The notes: a model not told the origin generated them from the letters alone. 64,000 nt of DNA from an uncultured Pseudomonadales bacterium (GCA_937773555.1 CALJVT010000006.1:124001-188000), one strand, 5' to 3'. Positions 8,807 to 18,857 are shown, counted from the stretch's first letter. Numbers and translations: made by a program.

Positions 8807-10789
8807 TTAGAACAATCCTGGGGTTATCACCCTTAAAGACACGTTAAATAGCCCATAAATAGCTGCCATAAAGCCGACGGATACCCACAGTATTCTGATG
8901 ACCTGCTGCCGATTTTTGTTGACCGTGTAGAGCATGACAATTGCCGTGAACGCTATCCAAGAGGCCGAGTAGAAGCCCGCTGTTTGCAGGAGTATTAAAT
9001 AACCCACAATAACAACGATGCCCACACCAAGATCTGACCACTCTACTAACCCAGGGCCAGATTTTTGGCGGCTCCAGGTGCGCAACACATCAATTAATAA
9101 TAGTGCTGCAAACAACATCATCAGTATTGCTAGTAAAAATGGGAAATCGTAGGCTTGGGTGCCGTCTGCCAGCATCACCATCGTTAGCACTACTAGAGAG
9201 GCGGCCACTGCACCAACTGCAGCGACACGGGTACCTGGTGTGGAACGTTTTAGTTCTGAGGTCACTGCACGGCGTTGCTTCACCTCTACCCAAACGCTAT
9301 AGCCAATCGATACCAAGCAGACAAATATAAGTACCAGGTTAACCGAGCCTGTCATGAAATAAGGCAGTGCGCCTTCACCAACATCGGCAATCATCTTACC
9401 CATAGAAAAGTTATCTTCTGCTATAGGGCCCAAGATAATACCCAACACAATGGGCGCTGCACTAAAACCATACTTATTTAAAACATACATCAAGCTACCA
9501 AGCACTAGCATAAGGACTACATCAGAATAGCTATTCTGAATACTATAGGTACCAAATACTGCAAGCACTGTCACAGCAGCGGCCATATACTGAGATGGCA
9601 CACGCATAACCCAATTACTGCTAGTACGGCTCAAGGCTAAGCCAATTATCAGCATAAATACTTGAGCTAATAACAAAGAACCGATGAAAGTCCAAGTGAC
9701 TTCAGCGTGAACGGTAAATAAGTCTGGGCCTGGGAACAAACCATTAATGAGTAGACCACCCAATAACACAGCAGCTGTTGGGCTGCCTGGAATACCTAAG
9801 GTTAATAAAGGCACTAAAGAAGGCCCCACCATGGCATTGTTAGCCGACTCGGCAGCAATAACGCCATCAGGCTCACCGTGGCCAAATTTACTCGCATCAG
9901 GGCTGAATTTTCGTACCTGATCATAAGCCACAAGGCCTGCAATTTGCCCACCAGCACCTGGAATAATACCAACGATGACACCAGACAAAGTGCCAATGGT
10001 TAAGGCTTTCACACGGCTCAAGTTATACGTAATAGACGACCATAAGGAGGTGTTTTCCGTAGCAAATAACCCACCACTTAAGGTTTGACGACTAGTCACC
10101 AGCAACTGATAGATTTGTGGTACCGCAAATAAACCAATTAAGGCCACAACAATATGCACACCTCCTGTGAGGTGGTCTGTAAACACAAATCGTGACTCGC
10201 CAAATATGGGGCTGATACCTATAGTAGAGATCCACAAGCCTAAAACGCCTGAAAATAATCCTTTAACGACAGATTTAGAACCCAAGGTACCTATTACCGT
10301 AACACCAACAATGGCCATCCAAAACATTTCTGAAGGCCCAAATTTAAGCGCAAGCTTCGCTAGTGGAGGAGTAAAGAAAATCAATACCACCACACCGGTA
10401 ATGCCACCTACAAAAGAACTAATAAAACAAAAGTGCAGTGCTTGGGTGGCCTTGCCTTTTTTTGCCATAGGGTGGCCATCTAACACTGTTGCAATGTTAG
10501 CTGGTGCCCCTGGGATATTAACTAAGATACCGCTAATCGCTCCCCCTGCCACAGTAGCGGTGTAAACCGCTCCAAGCAGTACCAAACCAGTTGCCGCATC
10601 CATTTGAAAGGTAAATGGAATTAATAGTGCAACCGCCATAGTTGGACTTAGGCCCGGTAGCGCACCCAAAATCAATCCTCCTGCCGTGGCAAGTATTAAC
10701 ACTGTGAGGTTGCTAATACTAAAAATTGCACCAATGTAATCAAATATTTCCACGGACTTTTGCCTCTCAATGACAAGTGATTCACTCAT
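8807..10789 (-). CDS. TctA-TctB fused permease of a TTT transporter
   Basis: Large membrane subunit TctA joined to the small subunit TctB in a single chain of about 660 aa. The TctA signature GALPGLSPTMAVALLIPFTF is near residue 45 and GIIPGAGGQIAGLVAYD near 270; hydrophobic segments fill residues 15-500. After a charged linker (VEVKQRRAVTSELKRS) the last 150 residues hold four further membrane segments that fit TctB. Start choice is open: ATG at 10789, or a GTG at 10753 that has GAGAGG nine bases upstream and would place the N-terminus like other TctA proteins. It is divergent from a GntR regulator and probably co-transcribed with tctC, sauS and sauT. Confidence 0.9.
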   Translation of the reverse strand: MSESLVIERQKSVEIFDYIGAIFSISNLTVLILATAGGLILGALPGLSPTMAVALLIPFTFQMDAATGLVLLGAVYTATVAGGAISGILVNIPGAPANIATVLDGHPMAKKGKATQALHFCFISSFVGGITGVVVLIFFTPPLAKLALKFGPSEMFWMAIVGVTVIGTLGSKSVVKGLFSGVLGLWISTIGISPIFGESRFVFTDHLTGGVHIVVALIGLFAVPQIYQLLVTSRQTLSGGLFATENTSLWSSITYNLSRVKALTIGTLSGVIVGIIPGAGGQIAGLVAYDQVRKFSPDASKFGHGEPDGVIAAESANNAMVGPSLVPLLTLGIPGSPTAAVLLGGLLINGLFPGPDLFTVHAEVTWTFIGSLLLAQVFMLIIGLALSRTSSNWVMRVPSQYMAAAVTVLAVFGTYSIQNSYSDVVLMLVLGSLMYVLNKYGFSAAPIVLGIILGPIAEDNFSMGKMIADVGEGALPYFMTGSVNLVLIFVCLVSIGYSVWVEVKQRRAVTSELKRSTPGTRVAAVGAVAASLVVLTMVMLADGTQAYDFPFLLAILMMLFAALLLIDVLRTWSRQKSGPGLVEWSDLGVGIVVIVGYLILLQTAGFYSASWIAFTAIVMLYTVNKNRQQVIRILWVSVGFMAAIYGLFNVSLRVITPGLF

Positions 10790-10846
10790 CAAAACTGTTC
10801 TAATTTTTATTAACTCGTTGAGCTAAGCCGCCAACGTTACCCTATA

Positions 10847-10870
10847 GTTATATAACTCATATACATGAGT
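10847..10870. promoter_or_regulatory. Candidate operator between tctAB and gntR
   Basis: Two overlapping inverted repeats lie in the 188-bp divergent region: GTTATATAAC at 10847-10856 and ACTCAT-ATAC-ATGAGT at 10855-10870, the latter with perfect 6-base arms. HutC-type GntR regulators bind short palindromes, so this is the natural candidate site for the regulator encoded at 10978. Binding is inferred. Confidence 0.5.
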
Positions 10871-10977
10871 CAAGCTTTTGTGATAATATTTTCTCATCAG
10901 CAGGAAAGAATCTGTTACTCTTTATCCCCCAAGGTAACGTCTATTTTTTATACAAATCACAGGTTTTCAAAGAGTTA

Positions 10978-11712
10978 ATGACACAGTGGCCTATCAAAAA
11001 CGTGCCCGGCACGCCGTTATATAAAGTTGTAGAGAATTTTCTGCAAGAACAAATTACAGCTGGTGAATTAGCCCCTGGAGATTTAATCCCTTCCGAACCG
11101 CAACTGGCAAAGCATCTTTCTGTAAGTATCGGCACAGTCAGAAAGGCCATTGAAAATTTAGTTCATCAAAACATGCTGTACCGTCATCAGGGTAAGGGCA
11201 CCTATGTGTCTCGGATCGATTTTAACAACAGCTTATTTCGTTTTTTCTCCTACGGTACGCATTCGGGAAATCCAGTACGCATTCGCAAACAAACCCCTGT
11301 AAGGGAACTACGTAAAGGCAGTGATAAAATTTGTCAACGGCTTCAAGTGGATGCCAATACCGATATGGTTTACATAGAGCGTGTAGGGTTTCGTGACGAA
11401 AAAGCGGTATTGGTAGAGAAATGTTGGTGGGTTGCTGACTTAGTGCGGGGCCTAGAAAAAGAAGATGTTCATATACCAGATCTGCTTTACGCTGTGGTTG
11501 TAGATCAGTTCAACTTACCTATTATTCGCTCAGAAGAATCCCTCACTGCAGAAATAGCAGACCAAGCCACAGCCTCTCGGCTAGGCATAAAAGTAGGTGA
11601 CCCCTTAGTGGTGTTGCATCGCCTTACCTATAGCAAGAACAATCAGCCAGTTGAGTTTAGAATTACCAGGGGCCGAGCCGATAGCTTTAGCTATCGCACT
11701 GAAATTCGCTAA
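10978..11712 (+). CDS. GntR-family regulator, HutC subfamily
   Basis: Transcription regulator of 244 aa with an N-terminal winged helix (residues 10-75; SEPQLAKHLSVSIGTVRKAI is the recognition region, then YRHQGKGTYVSR the wing) and a C-terminal UTRA ligand-binding domain (about 95-240), which defines the HutC subfamily. Divergent from the TTT transporter/sau genes and followed at 36 bp by the cupin gene, so it probably controls one or both. Sequence alone does not give the effector; sulfoacetate or a CoA ester would fit the context. Confidence 0.9.
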   Translation: MTQWPIKNVPGTPLYKVVENFLQEQITAGELAPGDLIPSEPQLAKHLSVSIGTVRKAIENLVHQNMLYRHQGKGTYVSRIDFNNSLFRFFSYGTHSGNPVRIRKQTPVRELRKGSDKICQRLQVDANTDMVYIERVGFRDEKAVLVEKCWWVADLVRGLEKEDVHIPDLLYAVVVDQFNLPIIRSEESLTAEIADQATASRLGIKVGDPLVVLHRLTYSKNNQPVEFRITRGRADSFSYRTEIR

Positions 11713-11748
11713 CAATAACTGACTTAAGTCCAACGGAGCGTTTTGACT

Positions 11749-12342
11749 ATGGTGCAAAATCGAGACCTCAACCTGCACTGGCAACAGTTTATTAAATTAG
11801 CCTGCGCGAGATTTGCAGCCAGTAACACGGGCATTGGTATTGACGTTGCGCCACTATTGCTCGCTGCTGGGAAAATTAACCCAGATTGGAATCAGCGACC
11901 TAATGCACTCTCGTTAGAGACGAGCATTCTCGCAATTGATGATCAACAGTTACGCTCTTCAATGGCGGCTATTGTGCCTTATTTAACCTGGATAGAGCGT
12001 GGCGTCTTTTGTAATAGCCAGGACGTTAACCGCGCATACATAGAGTTGGTAGGCCCCAAAGGCGTGTTAAGAAATGACCAGTTCCGTTTCGGTATTTATT
12101 GGCAGCAAGCCAATACCTTTTACCCAAAGCATCGGCACGATGCCCTTGAACTGTACCACATTGTCAGTGGCACGGCCCTTTGGCAGATAGCAGAGCAACC
12201 CTTTAAGGCAAGGCTACCCGGAACAAGTTTTGAACATTTAAACCGCATTGACCATGCCGCTCTGACTAGAGATGAGGATCTACTAGCCCTTTGGGCATGG
12301 CGTGGCGACCTAAGTTTTGACAATTATACGATGGACAGCTAG
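11749..12342 (+). CDS. Cupin of the DMSP-lyase superfamily
   Basis: Single-domain cupin of about 197 aa resembling the DddL/DddQ/DddW/DddK group. The metal-site pattern [18 protein letters not shown] near residues 124-141 supplies two His, one Glu and one Tyr in the H-x-H-x3-E-x-Y arrangement, and a later His (NRIDHAAL, about 169) supplies the remaining ligand; the family tail [11 protein letters not shown] follows. DddL-type enzymes cleave dimethylsulfoniopropionate to acrylate and DMS. Several family members have no proven substrate, so the activity is inferred. ATG at 11749 was chosen over a TTG at 11743. The stop codon shares a CTAG with the stop of the convergent ABC ATPase. Confidence 0.7.
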   Translation: MVQNRDLNLHWQQFIKLACARFAASNTGIGIDVAPLLLAAGKINPDWNQRPNALSLETSILAIDDQQLRSSMAAIVPYLTWIERGVFCNSQDVNRAYIELVGPKGVLRNDQFRFGIYWQQANTFYPKHRHDALELYHIVSGTALWQIAEQPFKARLPGTSFEHLNRIDHAALTRDEDLLALWAWRGDLSFDNYTMDS

Positions 12343-13442
12343 GCGTCTATCCGTGCGCCACTAAAGGCATCAAACAATACGGCTTTACTCGTATCAACTT
12401 GCACTTTTATAAGCCCTGTCGCTTGTGCTTCAACCCCAGCCTCTGGGCTTAACCTTGCTTGAATTTCAGTACCATTCCACTGACCAAAGGCAATGGTGTC
12501 TGGCCCCATAGGCTCGGTCACATCAACTTGCATAGGTAGGCTGTGAACTAGTGCACCTGCAACATGAGGCTTAGGTTCGGTGATCATCTCTGGGCGAATG
12601 CCTAAAATAACCGTTTCTACACCAGCCTGCTTAAGCCGCTCACCATGCTTGATGTGCAGCTCGAACTTTTCACCTTGGCTTTCAATTACCAACTTATCAT
12701 CCAGTACAACACATTCAATAAAGTTCATGGGTGGAGAACCCATAAAGTCAGCTACAAAACGATTAGCTGGATTATTGTAAATTTCATAGGGAGTGCCAAA
12801 TTGTTGCACTTGCCCATCTTTCATCACAGCAATGCGATCTGCTAAGGTCATCGCCTCTACTTGATCATGGGTTACATAAACAATAGTAGTCCCCAAGCGT
12901 TTATGCAGCTTCTTAATTTCTGTGCGCATTTCCACCCGTAATTTAGCATCTAAGTTAGACAAGGGCTCGTCAAACAAAAATACCCGTGGGTTGCGTGCTA
13001 AAGCCCTACCCATAGCCACACGCTGGCGCTGTCCGCCAGAGAGTGCACTCGGCTTACGGTCTAACAAGTGTTCAATTTGTAACAGCTGCGAAACGTCGGC
13101 TACCGTTTTTTCTATTTCAGCTTTGGGAACCTTGCGCATCTCCAGGCCAAAGCTAATGTTGCGCGACACACTCATAGTGGGATACAGCGCATAGGATTGG
13201 AACACCATAGCAATGTCACGTTCCTTGGGGCTTAAGTCGGTAACATTATTCCCATCAATAAGAATATCACCACTGCTAACATCCTCTAAACCCGCGATGC
13301 TATTCATTAGTGTGGATTTGCCACAACCAGAGGGGCCAACTAAGATCAAAAATTCGCCATCTTTGATGTCTAGATCAATGCCCTTTAGTACTTCTGTGTC
13401 ACCAAATGATTTGGTGAGTTGTTGTATTTTTATGGAACCCAT
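12339..13442 (-). CDS. Sugar ABC transporter ATPase (GtsD/UgpC/MsmK type)
   Basis: ATP-binding subunit of a CUT1 carbohydrate importer, 367 aa. Walker [10 protein letters not shown] at about residues 36-44, Q-loop FQSYALYP, signature [19 protein letters not shown] near 134, Walker [15 protein letters not shown], switch His in [16 protein letters not shown]-terminal TOBE/OB regulatory region occupies residues 235-365. It is the last gene of a gtsA-gtsB-gtsC-gtsD arrangement preceded by a two-component pair, the same order as the glucose transporter locus of Pseudomonas. Confidence 0.92.
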   Translation of the reverse strand: MGSIKIQQLTKSFGDTEVLKGIDLDIKDGEFLILVGPSGCGKSTLMNSIAGLEDVSSGDILIDGNNVTDLSPKERDIAMVFQSYALYPTMSVSRNISFGLEMRKVPKAEIEKTVADVSQLLQIEHLLDRKPSALSGGQRQRVAMGRALARNPRVFLFDEPLSNLDAKLRVEMRTEIKKLHKRLGTTIVYVTHDQVEAMTLADRIAVMKDGQVQQFGTPYEIYNNPANRFVADFMGSPPMNFIECVVLDDKLVIESQGEKFELHIKHGERLKQAGVETVILGIRPEMITEPKPHVAGALVHSLPMQVDVTEPMGPDTIAFGQWNGTEIQARLSPEAGVEAQATGLIKVQVDTSKAVLFDAFSGARIDA

Positions 13443-13475
13443 ATCGGTTTCTCTTCCTTTGTCTTAATCTTTTTA

Positions 13476-14342
13476 TTAGCCTTTCACGGCACCTGCGGTT
13501 AAGCCGCGTACAAAATATTTACCAGCGACTAAATACACCACCAAGGTGGGTAAGGCAGCAATAACAGCGGCAGCCATATCAACGTTATATTCTTTACCAC
13601 CCATCGTGGTGTTCACTAGGTTATTAAGCGCCACAGTAATGGGCTGGGTGCCCGGCCCCGAATAAACCACCCCAAACAAAAAGTCGTTCCAAATTTGAGT
13701 AAATTGCCAAATGACACTCACAACGATGATGGGTGACGAAAGAGGTAGAAAAACGTGCCTAAATATTGCGAAGAAACCTGCGCCATCTAGCCTAGCTGCC
13801 CGCACCAGTTCTGTGGGTATGCCCACATAGTAGTTACGGAAGAACAAGGTGGTAAATGCCACCCCATAAATCACATGCACCAGTACCAAGCCTGTTACCG
13901 TATTTGCCAAACCTAACCACGCCAACAACATCGCCATGGGCAATAAAATAACCTGAAACGGAATAAAGCAACCAAACAGTAAGGCACCAAAGAGGAAATT
14001 ACTGCCCCTAAACCGCCACTGTGATAAGACATAACCATTCAACGCTCCAATAACTGTAGAAATAAGTACCGCAGGCAACACGATACGCATACTGTTCCAG
14101 AAATAGGGTGCAAGGCCATAGCAGTCACCACCGGTGCAGGCACTGCTCCACGCTTTAGACCATGCACTGGTATTGAGCGAGTCAGGCAAGGCCAAAATAT
14201 TACCATTGCGAATTTCTTCTATGCCCTTGAATGAGGTGGTAAGCATCACGTACAAGGGCGCAAGGTAAACCAACGCAGCTGCTAACAACAGCGTAATAAA
14301 GAGCGTTTTATAAAGTTTGTGAGAAGTCGTCGAGGCCCTCAT
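13476..14342 (-). CDS. Sugar ABC transporter permease (GtsC-like)
   Basis: Inner-membrane permease of the MalG type, 288 aa with six predicted segments. The EAA loop for contact with the ATPase is ELVRAARLDGAGFFAIFRHV around residue 180. A periplasmic loop with two Cys (SSACTGGDCYGL, residues 67-78) lies after the first membrane segment. The start overlaps the stop of the upstream permease by 4 bp (ATGA). Part of the glucose-type operon 16637-12339. Confidence 0.92.
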   Translation of the reverse strand: MRASTTSHKLYKTLFITLLLAAALVYLAPLYVMLTTSFKGIEEIRNGNILALPDSLNTSAWSKAWSSACTGGDCYGLAPYFWNSMRIVLPAVLISTVIGALNGYVLSQWRFRGSNFLFGALLFGCFIPFQVILLPMAMLLAWLGLANTVTGLVLVHVIYGVAFTTLFFRNYYVGIPTELVRAARLDGAGFFAIFRHVFLPLSSPIIVVSVIWQFTQIWNDFLFGVVYSGPGTQPITVALNNLVNTTMGGKEYNVDMAAAVIAALPTLVVYLVAGKYFVRGLTAGAVKG

Positions 14343-15211
14343 GATTTTTTACCTCGCAATTCAGAGTAGAGGTAAGGCACTATAATGGCCATCACCCCTG
14401 CCAACATAACCATGGCGCTCGCCGCACCAAGGCCCATTTGTGCGCGGCTAAAGGCATGGGTATACATAAAGGTCGCGGGTAAGTCAGAGGAATAGCCAGG
14501 GCCACCTCCAGTGAGAGACTGCACTAAGTCGAAGCTCTTAATGGCAATGTGGCTCAAGATCACCACCGCACCAAAAAAAACGGGACGCATGACTGGCAAG
14601 ATAACATGCCAATAGGTGCGGAATGTGGATGCTCCATCCATTTGAGCAGCTTTAATTAAGCTGTCATCAACGCCCCTAAGGCCAGCCAAAAACATGGCCA
14701 TAACAAACCCACTAGATTGCCAAACAGCAGCGATTACAATGGTATAGATGGCCATATCTGGATCCACCAACCAACGGAATTCAAAATCGGTAAAACCTAG
14801 GTCACGCACCATTTTTTCAATGCCTAAACCCGGGTTGAGAATCCATTTCCATGCTGTGCCTGTAACAATAAAGGACACCGCCATGGGATAAAGATAGATA
14901 GTGCGTAAAGCACCATCATTGCGAATATTGCGATCTAATAAAATCGCCAACATGAGGCCTAAAAGTAAGGCAATAATAATAAACAGCAGGGTAAATACAA
15001 GAAGGTTATCAAGTGCAACATGCCAACGTGGGTTAGCAAATAAACGCTCGTACTGCTCCCAGCCAACAAACTCCCACTGAGGTAACATGCGACTTTTAGT
15101 GAAGGACAGCACGGCTGTCCAGCCAATAAAACCATACATACAGACCAACATAACAATGGCCGTAGGGGCCATGATTAGTTTGGGTAATTGTTTTTCAAGA
15201 TAATCGAACAT
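14339..15211 (-). CDS. Sugar ABC transporter permease (GtsB-like)
   Basis: Inner-membrane permease of the MalF type, 290 aa with six hydrophobic segments. The EAA loop is SLIKAAQMDGASTFRTYWHV near residue 185. It is separated from the binding-protein gene by 178 bp that contain inverted repeats, which probably lower permease expression relative to the binding protein, and is coupled to the next permease by an ATGA overlap. Confidence 0.92.
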   Translation of the reverse strand: MFDYLEKQLPKLIMAPTAIVMLVCMYGFIGWTAVLSFTKSRMLPQWEFVGWEQYERLFANPRWHVALDNLLVFTLLFIIIALLLGLMLAILLDRNIRNDGALRTIYLYPMAVSFIVTGTAWKWILNPGLGIEKMVRDLGFTDFEFRWLVDPDMAIYTIVIAAVWQSSGFVMAMFLAGLRGVDDSLIKAAQMDGASTFRTYWHVILPVMRPVFFGAVVILSHIAIKSFDLVQSLTGGGPGYSSDLPATFMYTHAFSRAQMGLGAASAMVMLAGVMAIIVPYLYSELRGKKS

Positions 15212-15266
15212 GAGTTAGCTCAATAAGATTTTAGAAAAATGCCATTGCAAAGATTCGTCCCAAACT

Positions 15267-15346
15267 CTCGTTGCGAGGGTCTAGGGGTAACAGCAACCCA
15301 TAGACCAGAGGCTAGGATTGCTGCACTAACCTTGCAATGACAAGGT
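15267..15346 (-). repeat. Cluster of inverted repeats between binding protein and permeases
   Basis: Three short stem-loops are visible: CTCG-TTG-CGAG at 15267-15277, GGTCTA at 15278 with TAGACC at 15301, and ACCTTG-CAATGA-CAAGGT at 15329-15346. Placed between the binding-protein gene and the permeases, they may stabilise the upstream mRNA or act as a partial terminator. No U-run follows, so I do not call an intrinsic terminator. Confidence 0.4.
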
Positions 15347-15389
15347 CATACACTACGGCATTAAGCTCGTAATGACTATTGGGCTGTGC

Positions 15390-16637
15390 TTACTTAGCAG
15401 CAGCTACCGCTGCTACAAGTTGAGCTACACCTTGGTCTGCACTGTCGTCAGAGTTAAAGAATTGTGTTGCTGAGTCATAAATAGCACCAGAAATTGCTTC
15501 TGAAACTGCCATGCCATGGGCAAAACTTGGTACTAGGCTGCCTGAAGCAGAGCTAGCAACAAAGGCGTCCATAGAGTCATGAGCACACGAGTCAAACTCT
15601 GTACGTGCCATACCTAAACGTGCAGGGATTGAACCTTTGTTAAGGTTAAATACACGCTGGAAATCTTCACTTAAAATTTCTTTAGCCATTACTTTTTGAG
15701 CTGCAGTACTTTCAGCATCGCTTTGGTTAAAGAAAGCAAATGAGTCAACGTTGAAGGTATATGCACCTGAAGTGCCTGGAGCCGCAACACAAACATAGTC
15801 TGTACCTGCGTTCTTACCAGCAACCTTAAATTCACCCTTCGCCCAGTCACCCATGATTTGCATACCTGCTTCACCATTGATTACCATCGATGTGGCTAAG
15901 TTCCAGTCACGTCCAGGTGAGTTAATATCAACAAACTGGCGCAATTTACCAAAGGTTTCAAATACTTCTTTGGTAGTGGCACTGTTAAGCGCATCCATGT
16001 CTGCCTGTACAAAAGCCTTATTATAGTAGTCAGCACCGCCAACACCCAATACAACAGCTTCAAACACAGTGGCGTCCTGCCAAGCCTGGCCACCATGAGC
16101 TAGAGCAATGTAACCTGCGTCCTTTAACTTTTGGGCTTGCACCATAAAGTCATCCCAAGTAGTTGGGATGGTGGCGCCCGCTTTGCTGAATACTTCTGGG
16201 TTTGCCCACAACCAGTTAACACGGTGTACGTTTACTGGTGCAGCTACATATTCACCTTGATACTTCATTACGTCAGAAACAACTTCTGGCAAAATTTCAT
16301 CCCAGTTGTTCGCCTTCGCAACGTCATCAATGCTAGATAAGAAACCTAGCTCACCCCATTCTTGAATAGACGGGCCTTTAATCTGGGCCGCTGTAGGCGA
16401 GTTACCAGAAATAGCGCGGGATTTTAATACTGTCATGGCACTTTCACCACCACCACCAGCAACAGCAAAGTCTACCCAATCAACACCTGATTCAGCCAAT
16501 TGCTTCTTTAAAAAAGCCACACTAGTGGCTTCACCACCACTGGTCCACCAATGTAATACTTCTACTTCGCCTGCTTGCGCACTAGGTGCAATTGCCATCA
16601 TAGTCGCAAGAGCCAAACCTGTTAATTTAGTCTTCAT
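15390..16637 (-). CDS. Sugar-binding protein of glucose-type ABC transporter (GtsA-like)
   Basis: Periplasmic solute-binding protein of 415 aa, family 1. Signal peptide at residues 1-22 with cleavage after AQA, then VEVLHWWTSGGEATSVAFL, characteristic of the glucose/mannose-binding proteins of the Pseudomonas Gts system. A GAGGA ribosome-binding site precedes the ATG. Two Cys (YVCVAAPG and FDSCAHDS) may form a disulfide as in its relatives. First gene of the transporter operon and directly downstream of the histidine kinase gene. Confidence 0.92.
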   Translation of the reverse strand: MKTKLTGLALATMMAIAPSAQAGEVEVLHWWTSGGEATSVAFLKKQLAESGVDWVDFAVAGGGGESAMTVLKSRAISGNSPTAAQIKGPSIQEWGELGFLSSIDDVAKANNWDEILPEVVSDVMKYQGEYVAAPVNVHRVNWLWANPEVFSKAGATIPTTWDDFMVQAQKLKDAGYIALAHGGQAWQDATVFEAVVLGVGGADYYNKAFVQADMDALNSATTKEVFETFGKLRQFVDINSPGRDWNLATSMVINGEAGMQIMGDWAKGEFKVAGKNAGTDYVCVAAPGTSGAYTFNVDSFAFFNQSDAESTAAQKVMAKEILSEDFQRVFNLNKGSIPARLGMARTEFDSCAHDSMDAFVASSASGSLVPSFAHGMAVSEAISGAIYDSATQFFNSDDSADQGVAQLVAAVAAAK

Positions 16638-16743
16638 GGAAGTTCCTCATTAGATTTATTGTTCTGTTATCCGGAAGTAAACGACCGGTAGAAGGAGTGT
16701 ATAGACCGCAGAGTGTCATAACGTGGGGAAGTGTGACAAAAGG

Positions 16744-18192
16744 TTACAAAGGGAAATAAACCTCAACCATCAAACCGCCACCACGGCGATCTTTGAGTTC
16801 TAATTCACCACCATGAAGATTGGCAATACTGCGCGCAATGCCTAAACCAAGCCCCACGTGATCACCACTGGGTTTCTCATCAATGCGGTAATAAGGCTCA
16901 AACACACGGGCCTTGTCCGCGTCACTTAACCCTGGGCCAGGGTCCAAAATACGAATCACTGTACCTTGAGCGTTGGCACTGGCAATAATACTTACTGCTC
17001 TTCCATAAGCCAGTGCATTGTCTATTAGGTTACTAAATAAGCGTTGCAGGGCCATGCTACGGCCATCGATAAATAATCCTGGTTGAATATCAAGTTCAAT
17101 GGGCAAGCCATATATTTGATTCTGCGCTGCAAGGCCCAGTAACAGCTGGCTCAGATCAATACGTTGCGCATTTTCATGGATGGCATCATCTTTCATCATC
17201 TGCAAACTGCCCTTAACCATGGTCTCTAAATTTTCTAAATCACCAATTAATGCCTGTTTTTGATCAGTATCTGAAATCATTTCCGCACGCAAGCGGGCGC
17301 GAGTAAGAGGCGTTTTAAGGTCATGGGAAATGGCAGCAAATAACCGTTCTCGGTCACCAGTAAACTTTTGAATGCGCCCAACCATGGTATTAAAGGCACG
17401 AATAGTAGCCACCATTTCGCTAGAGCCTTGTTCCCGCATATGCCGAGGATTACGCCCTTTGCCAATAGCTTCTGCCTGCCTAGCTAACAATCGTAAAGGC
17501 CTCACTACCCAGCGCACCAACAGCAAGGTAAGCACTAATACGGTAAGGGAGACCAAACTAATGCTCAACATACGTTCGCTAGTAAGCCAGGTGACTCCAG
17601 TGAGCATGTGCCCTTCGGGGATGACTGCCGCTAAGTAGATCCACTCATTAGCCACCGGCAGCTGCACCACAGCCACTGGGCTGGCATCACTAGGCTGTAT
17701 AAGGGCAAAGCGTTTCCATTTGGGTGGCAAATCTACCATTAGGTTAGTGCCAGAAAGAATCTTTAAGTCATCAAAGTCAACAAATTGAATATCTAACCCC
17801 TGGGTTTGCCCCAATTGAGCAACAATACTAGTGCTAAGTTGCTGACGCACCAATTGGGAAAAATCCGTCTGGGGGATAGTGCGTAAGGCAATGTGTTGCT
17901 TATTTACTGACACAAAAAAGCGAGTGCCACCCATATCTCGTAATTGATCGAGTACGATATGGCGGTATTGGTCCGGCAGCTTTTTAAAAAACTGCACTGT
18001 TTGACCAATTCGTGAGCCCATGGTCTGTGAGACGTCGATCAAACGGTTATGTTCAGTGGCTTTTAATTGGGAAACCCATAGCCAAGTACCAAATACTTGA
18101 GCGATTAGAATGCCTAAAAATAGCACTATAGTGACTCGGGCCATTACTGAATTAGGAATTAGTTTGCGCCATAAGCCTGTCACAAAAGTCAC
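16744..18192 (-). CDS. Sensor histidine kinase (GtrS-like position)
   Basis: Membrane sensor kinase of 482 aa: membrane segment about 15-40, periplasmic sensor domain about 45-190, second segment about 205-228, HAMP about 229-280, HisKA with phosphoacceptor His in FAAISHDLKTPLTRAR (about 290), and HATPase with N-box NLIDNALAYG, G1 DPGPGLSD and G2 GLGLGIARS. It overlaps the response-regulator gene by 4 bp and precedes gtsA, the arrangement of gltR-gtrS in Pseudomonas. It probably controls sugar uptake; its ligand is unknown. Confidence 0.88.
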   Translation of the reverse strand: MTFVTGLWRKLIPNSVMARVTIVLFLGILIAQVFGTWLWVSQLKATEHNRLIDVSQTMGSRIGQTVQFFKKLPDQYRHIVLDQLRDMGGTRFFVSVNKQHIALRTIPQTDFSQLVRQQLSTSIVAQLGQTQGLDIQFVDFDDLKILSGTNLMVDLPPKWKRFALIQPSDASPVAVVQLPVANEWIYLAAVIPEGHMLTGVTWLTSERMLSISLVSLTVLVLTLLLVRWVVRPLRLLARQAEAIGKGRNPRHMREQGSSEMVATIRAFNTMVGRIQKFTGDRERLFAAISHDLKTPLTRARLRAEMISDTDQKQALIGDLENLETMVKGSLQMMKDDAIHENAQRIDLSQLLLGLAAQNQIYGLPIELDIQPGLFIDGRSMALQRLFSNLIDNALAYGRAVSIIASANAQGTVIRILDPGPGLSDADKARVFEPYYRIDEKPSGDHVGLGLGIARSIANLHGGELELKDRRGGGLMVEVYFPL

Positions 18193-18857
18193 GCAAGCAC
18201 CAACACGTATCCCTTACCACGTACATTCTGGATACTGTCTTCGGCGACCTGATTGAGTTTGTTACGCAAACGACTAACACTAGTATCTATAGATCGGTCG
18301 AAAGGCTGTGCATTGCGCCCATGCAGCACTTGGCATATCGCGTCACGACTTAGCACTTCACCTTGGTGCTGGTATAAGAGGTTGAGCAAGTCAAACTCTG
18401 CCCCCGTTAATGGCAAATTTTTACCTGCATAACTTGCGCAGCGTTTAAGTACGTCTATCTGCAAAGCAGAGGCGCTTGAGTCTTGCTTGGGTTGCTGTAC
18501 CTGCACTCGTCGCAAAAGTGCCTTTATACGGGCTAACAATTCACGGGGATTAAACGGCTTACCCATATAATCATCTGCACCTAACTCTAGGCCCAAAATA
18601 CGATCTAGGTCATCACTGGCTGCAGTGAGCATGATGACAGGCAAGTTAGAGGTCTGGCGCAAGTTGCGGCACACATCTAGTCCATCCATACCCGGCAGAC
18701 CAATATCCAAAACTGCTAAGTCAAACTGAACCATCTGTGCTTTTAAGAAAGTTTCACCATCGGCAAAAGCCACCACTTCAAAACCTTGTTGGCTTAAGTA
18801 TTGGCTTAGTAGCTGGCGAATTTCTAAATCATCGTCAATAAGAGCGAGGGTTTGCAT
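18189..18857 (-). CDS. OmpR-family response regulator (GltR-like position)
   Basis: Response regulator of 222 aa. Receiver domain at residues 1-118: acidic pocket IDDD, phosphoacceptor Asp in AVLDIGLPGMDG, switch Thr/Ser in MLTAAS, Lys in GKPFNPREL. OmpR/PhoB winged helix at about 128-220 (LTGAEFDLLNLLYQH; DTSVSRLRNKL; VRGKGYVLV). Cognate of the adjacent kinase. A perfect palindrome lies about 50 bp upstream of its start. Confidence 0.92.
   Translation of the reverse strand: MQTLALIDDDLEIRQLLSQYLSQQGFEVVAFADGETFLKAQMVQFDLAVLDIGLPGMDGLDVCRNLRQTSNLPVIMLTAASDDLDRILGLELGADDYMGKPFNPRELLARIKALLRRVQVQQPKQDSSASALQIDVLKRCASYAGKNLPLTGAEFDLLNLLYQHQGEVLSRDAICQVLHGRNAQPFDRSIDTSVSRLRNKLNQVAEDSIQNVRGKGYVLVLA

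Noticed and set aside
10167-10565. 132-codon plus-strand frame within tctAB
   Set aside because: Lies entirely opposite the conserved TctA coding region, whose membrane segments and motifs are intact.
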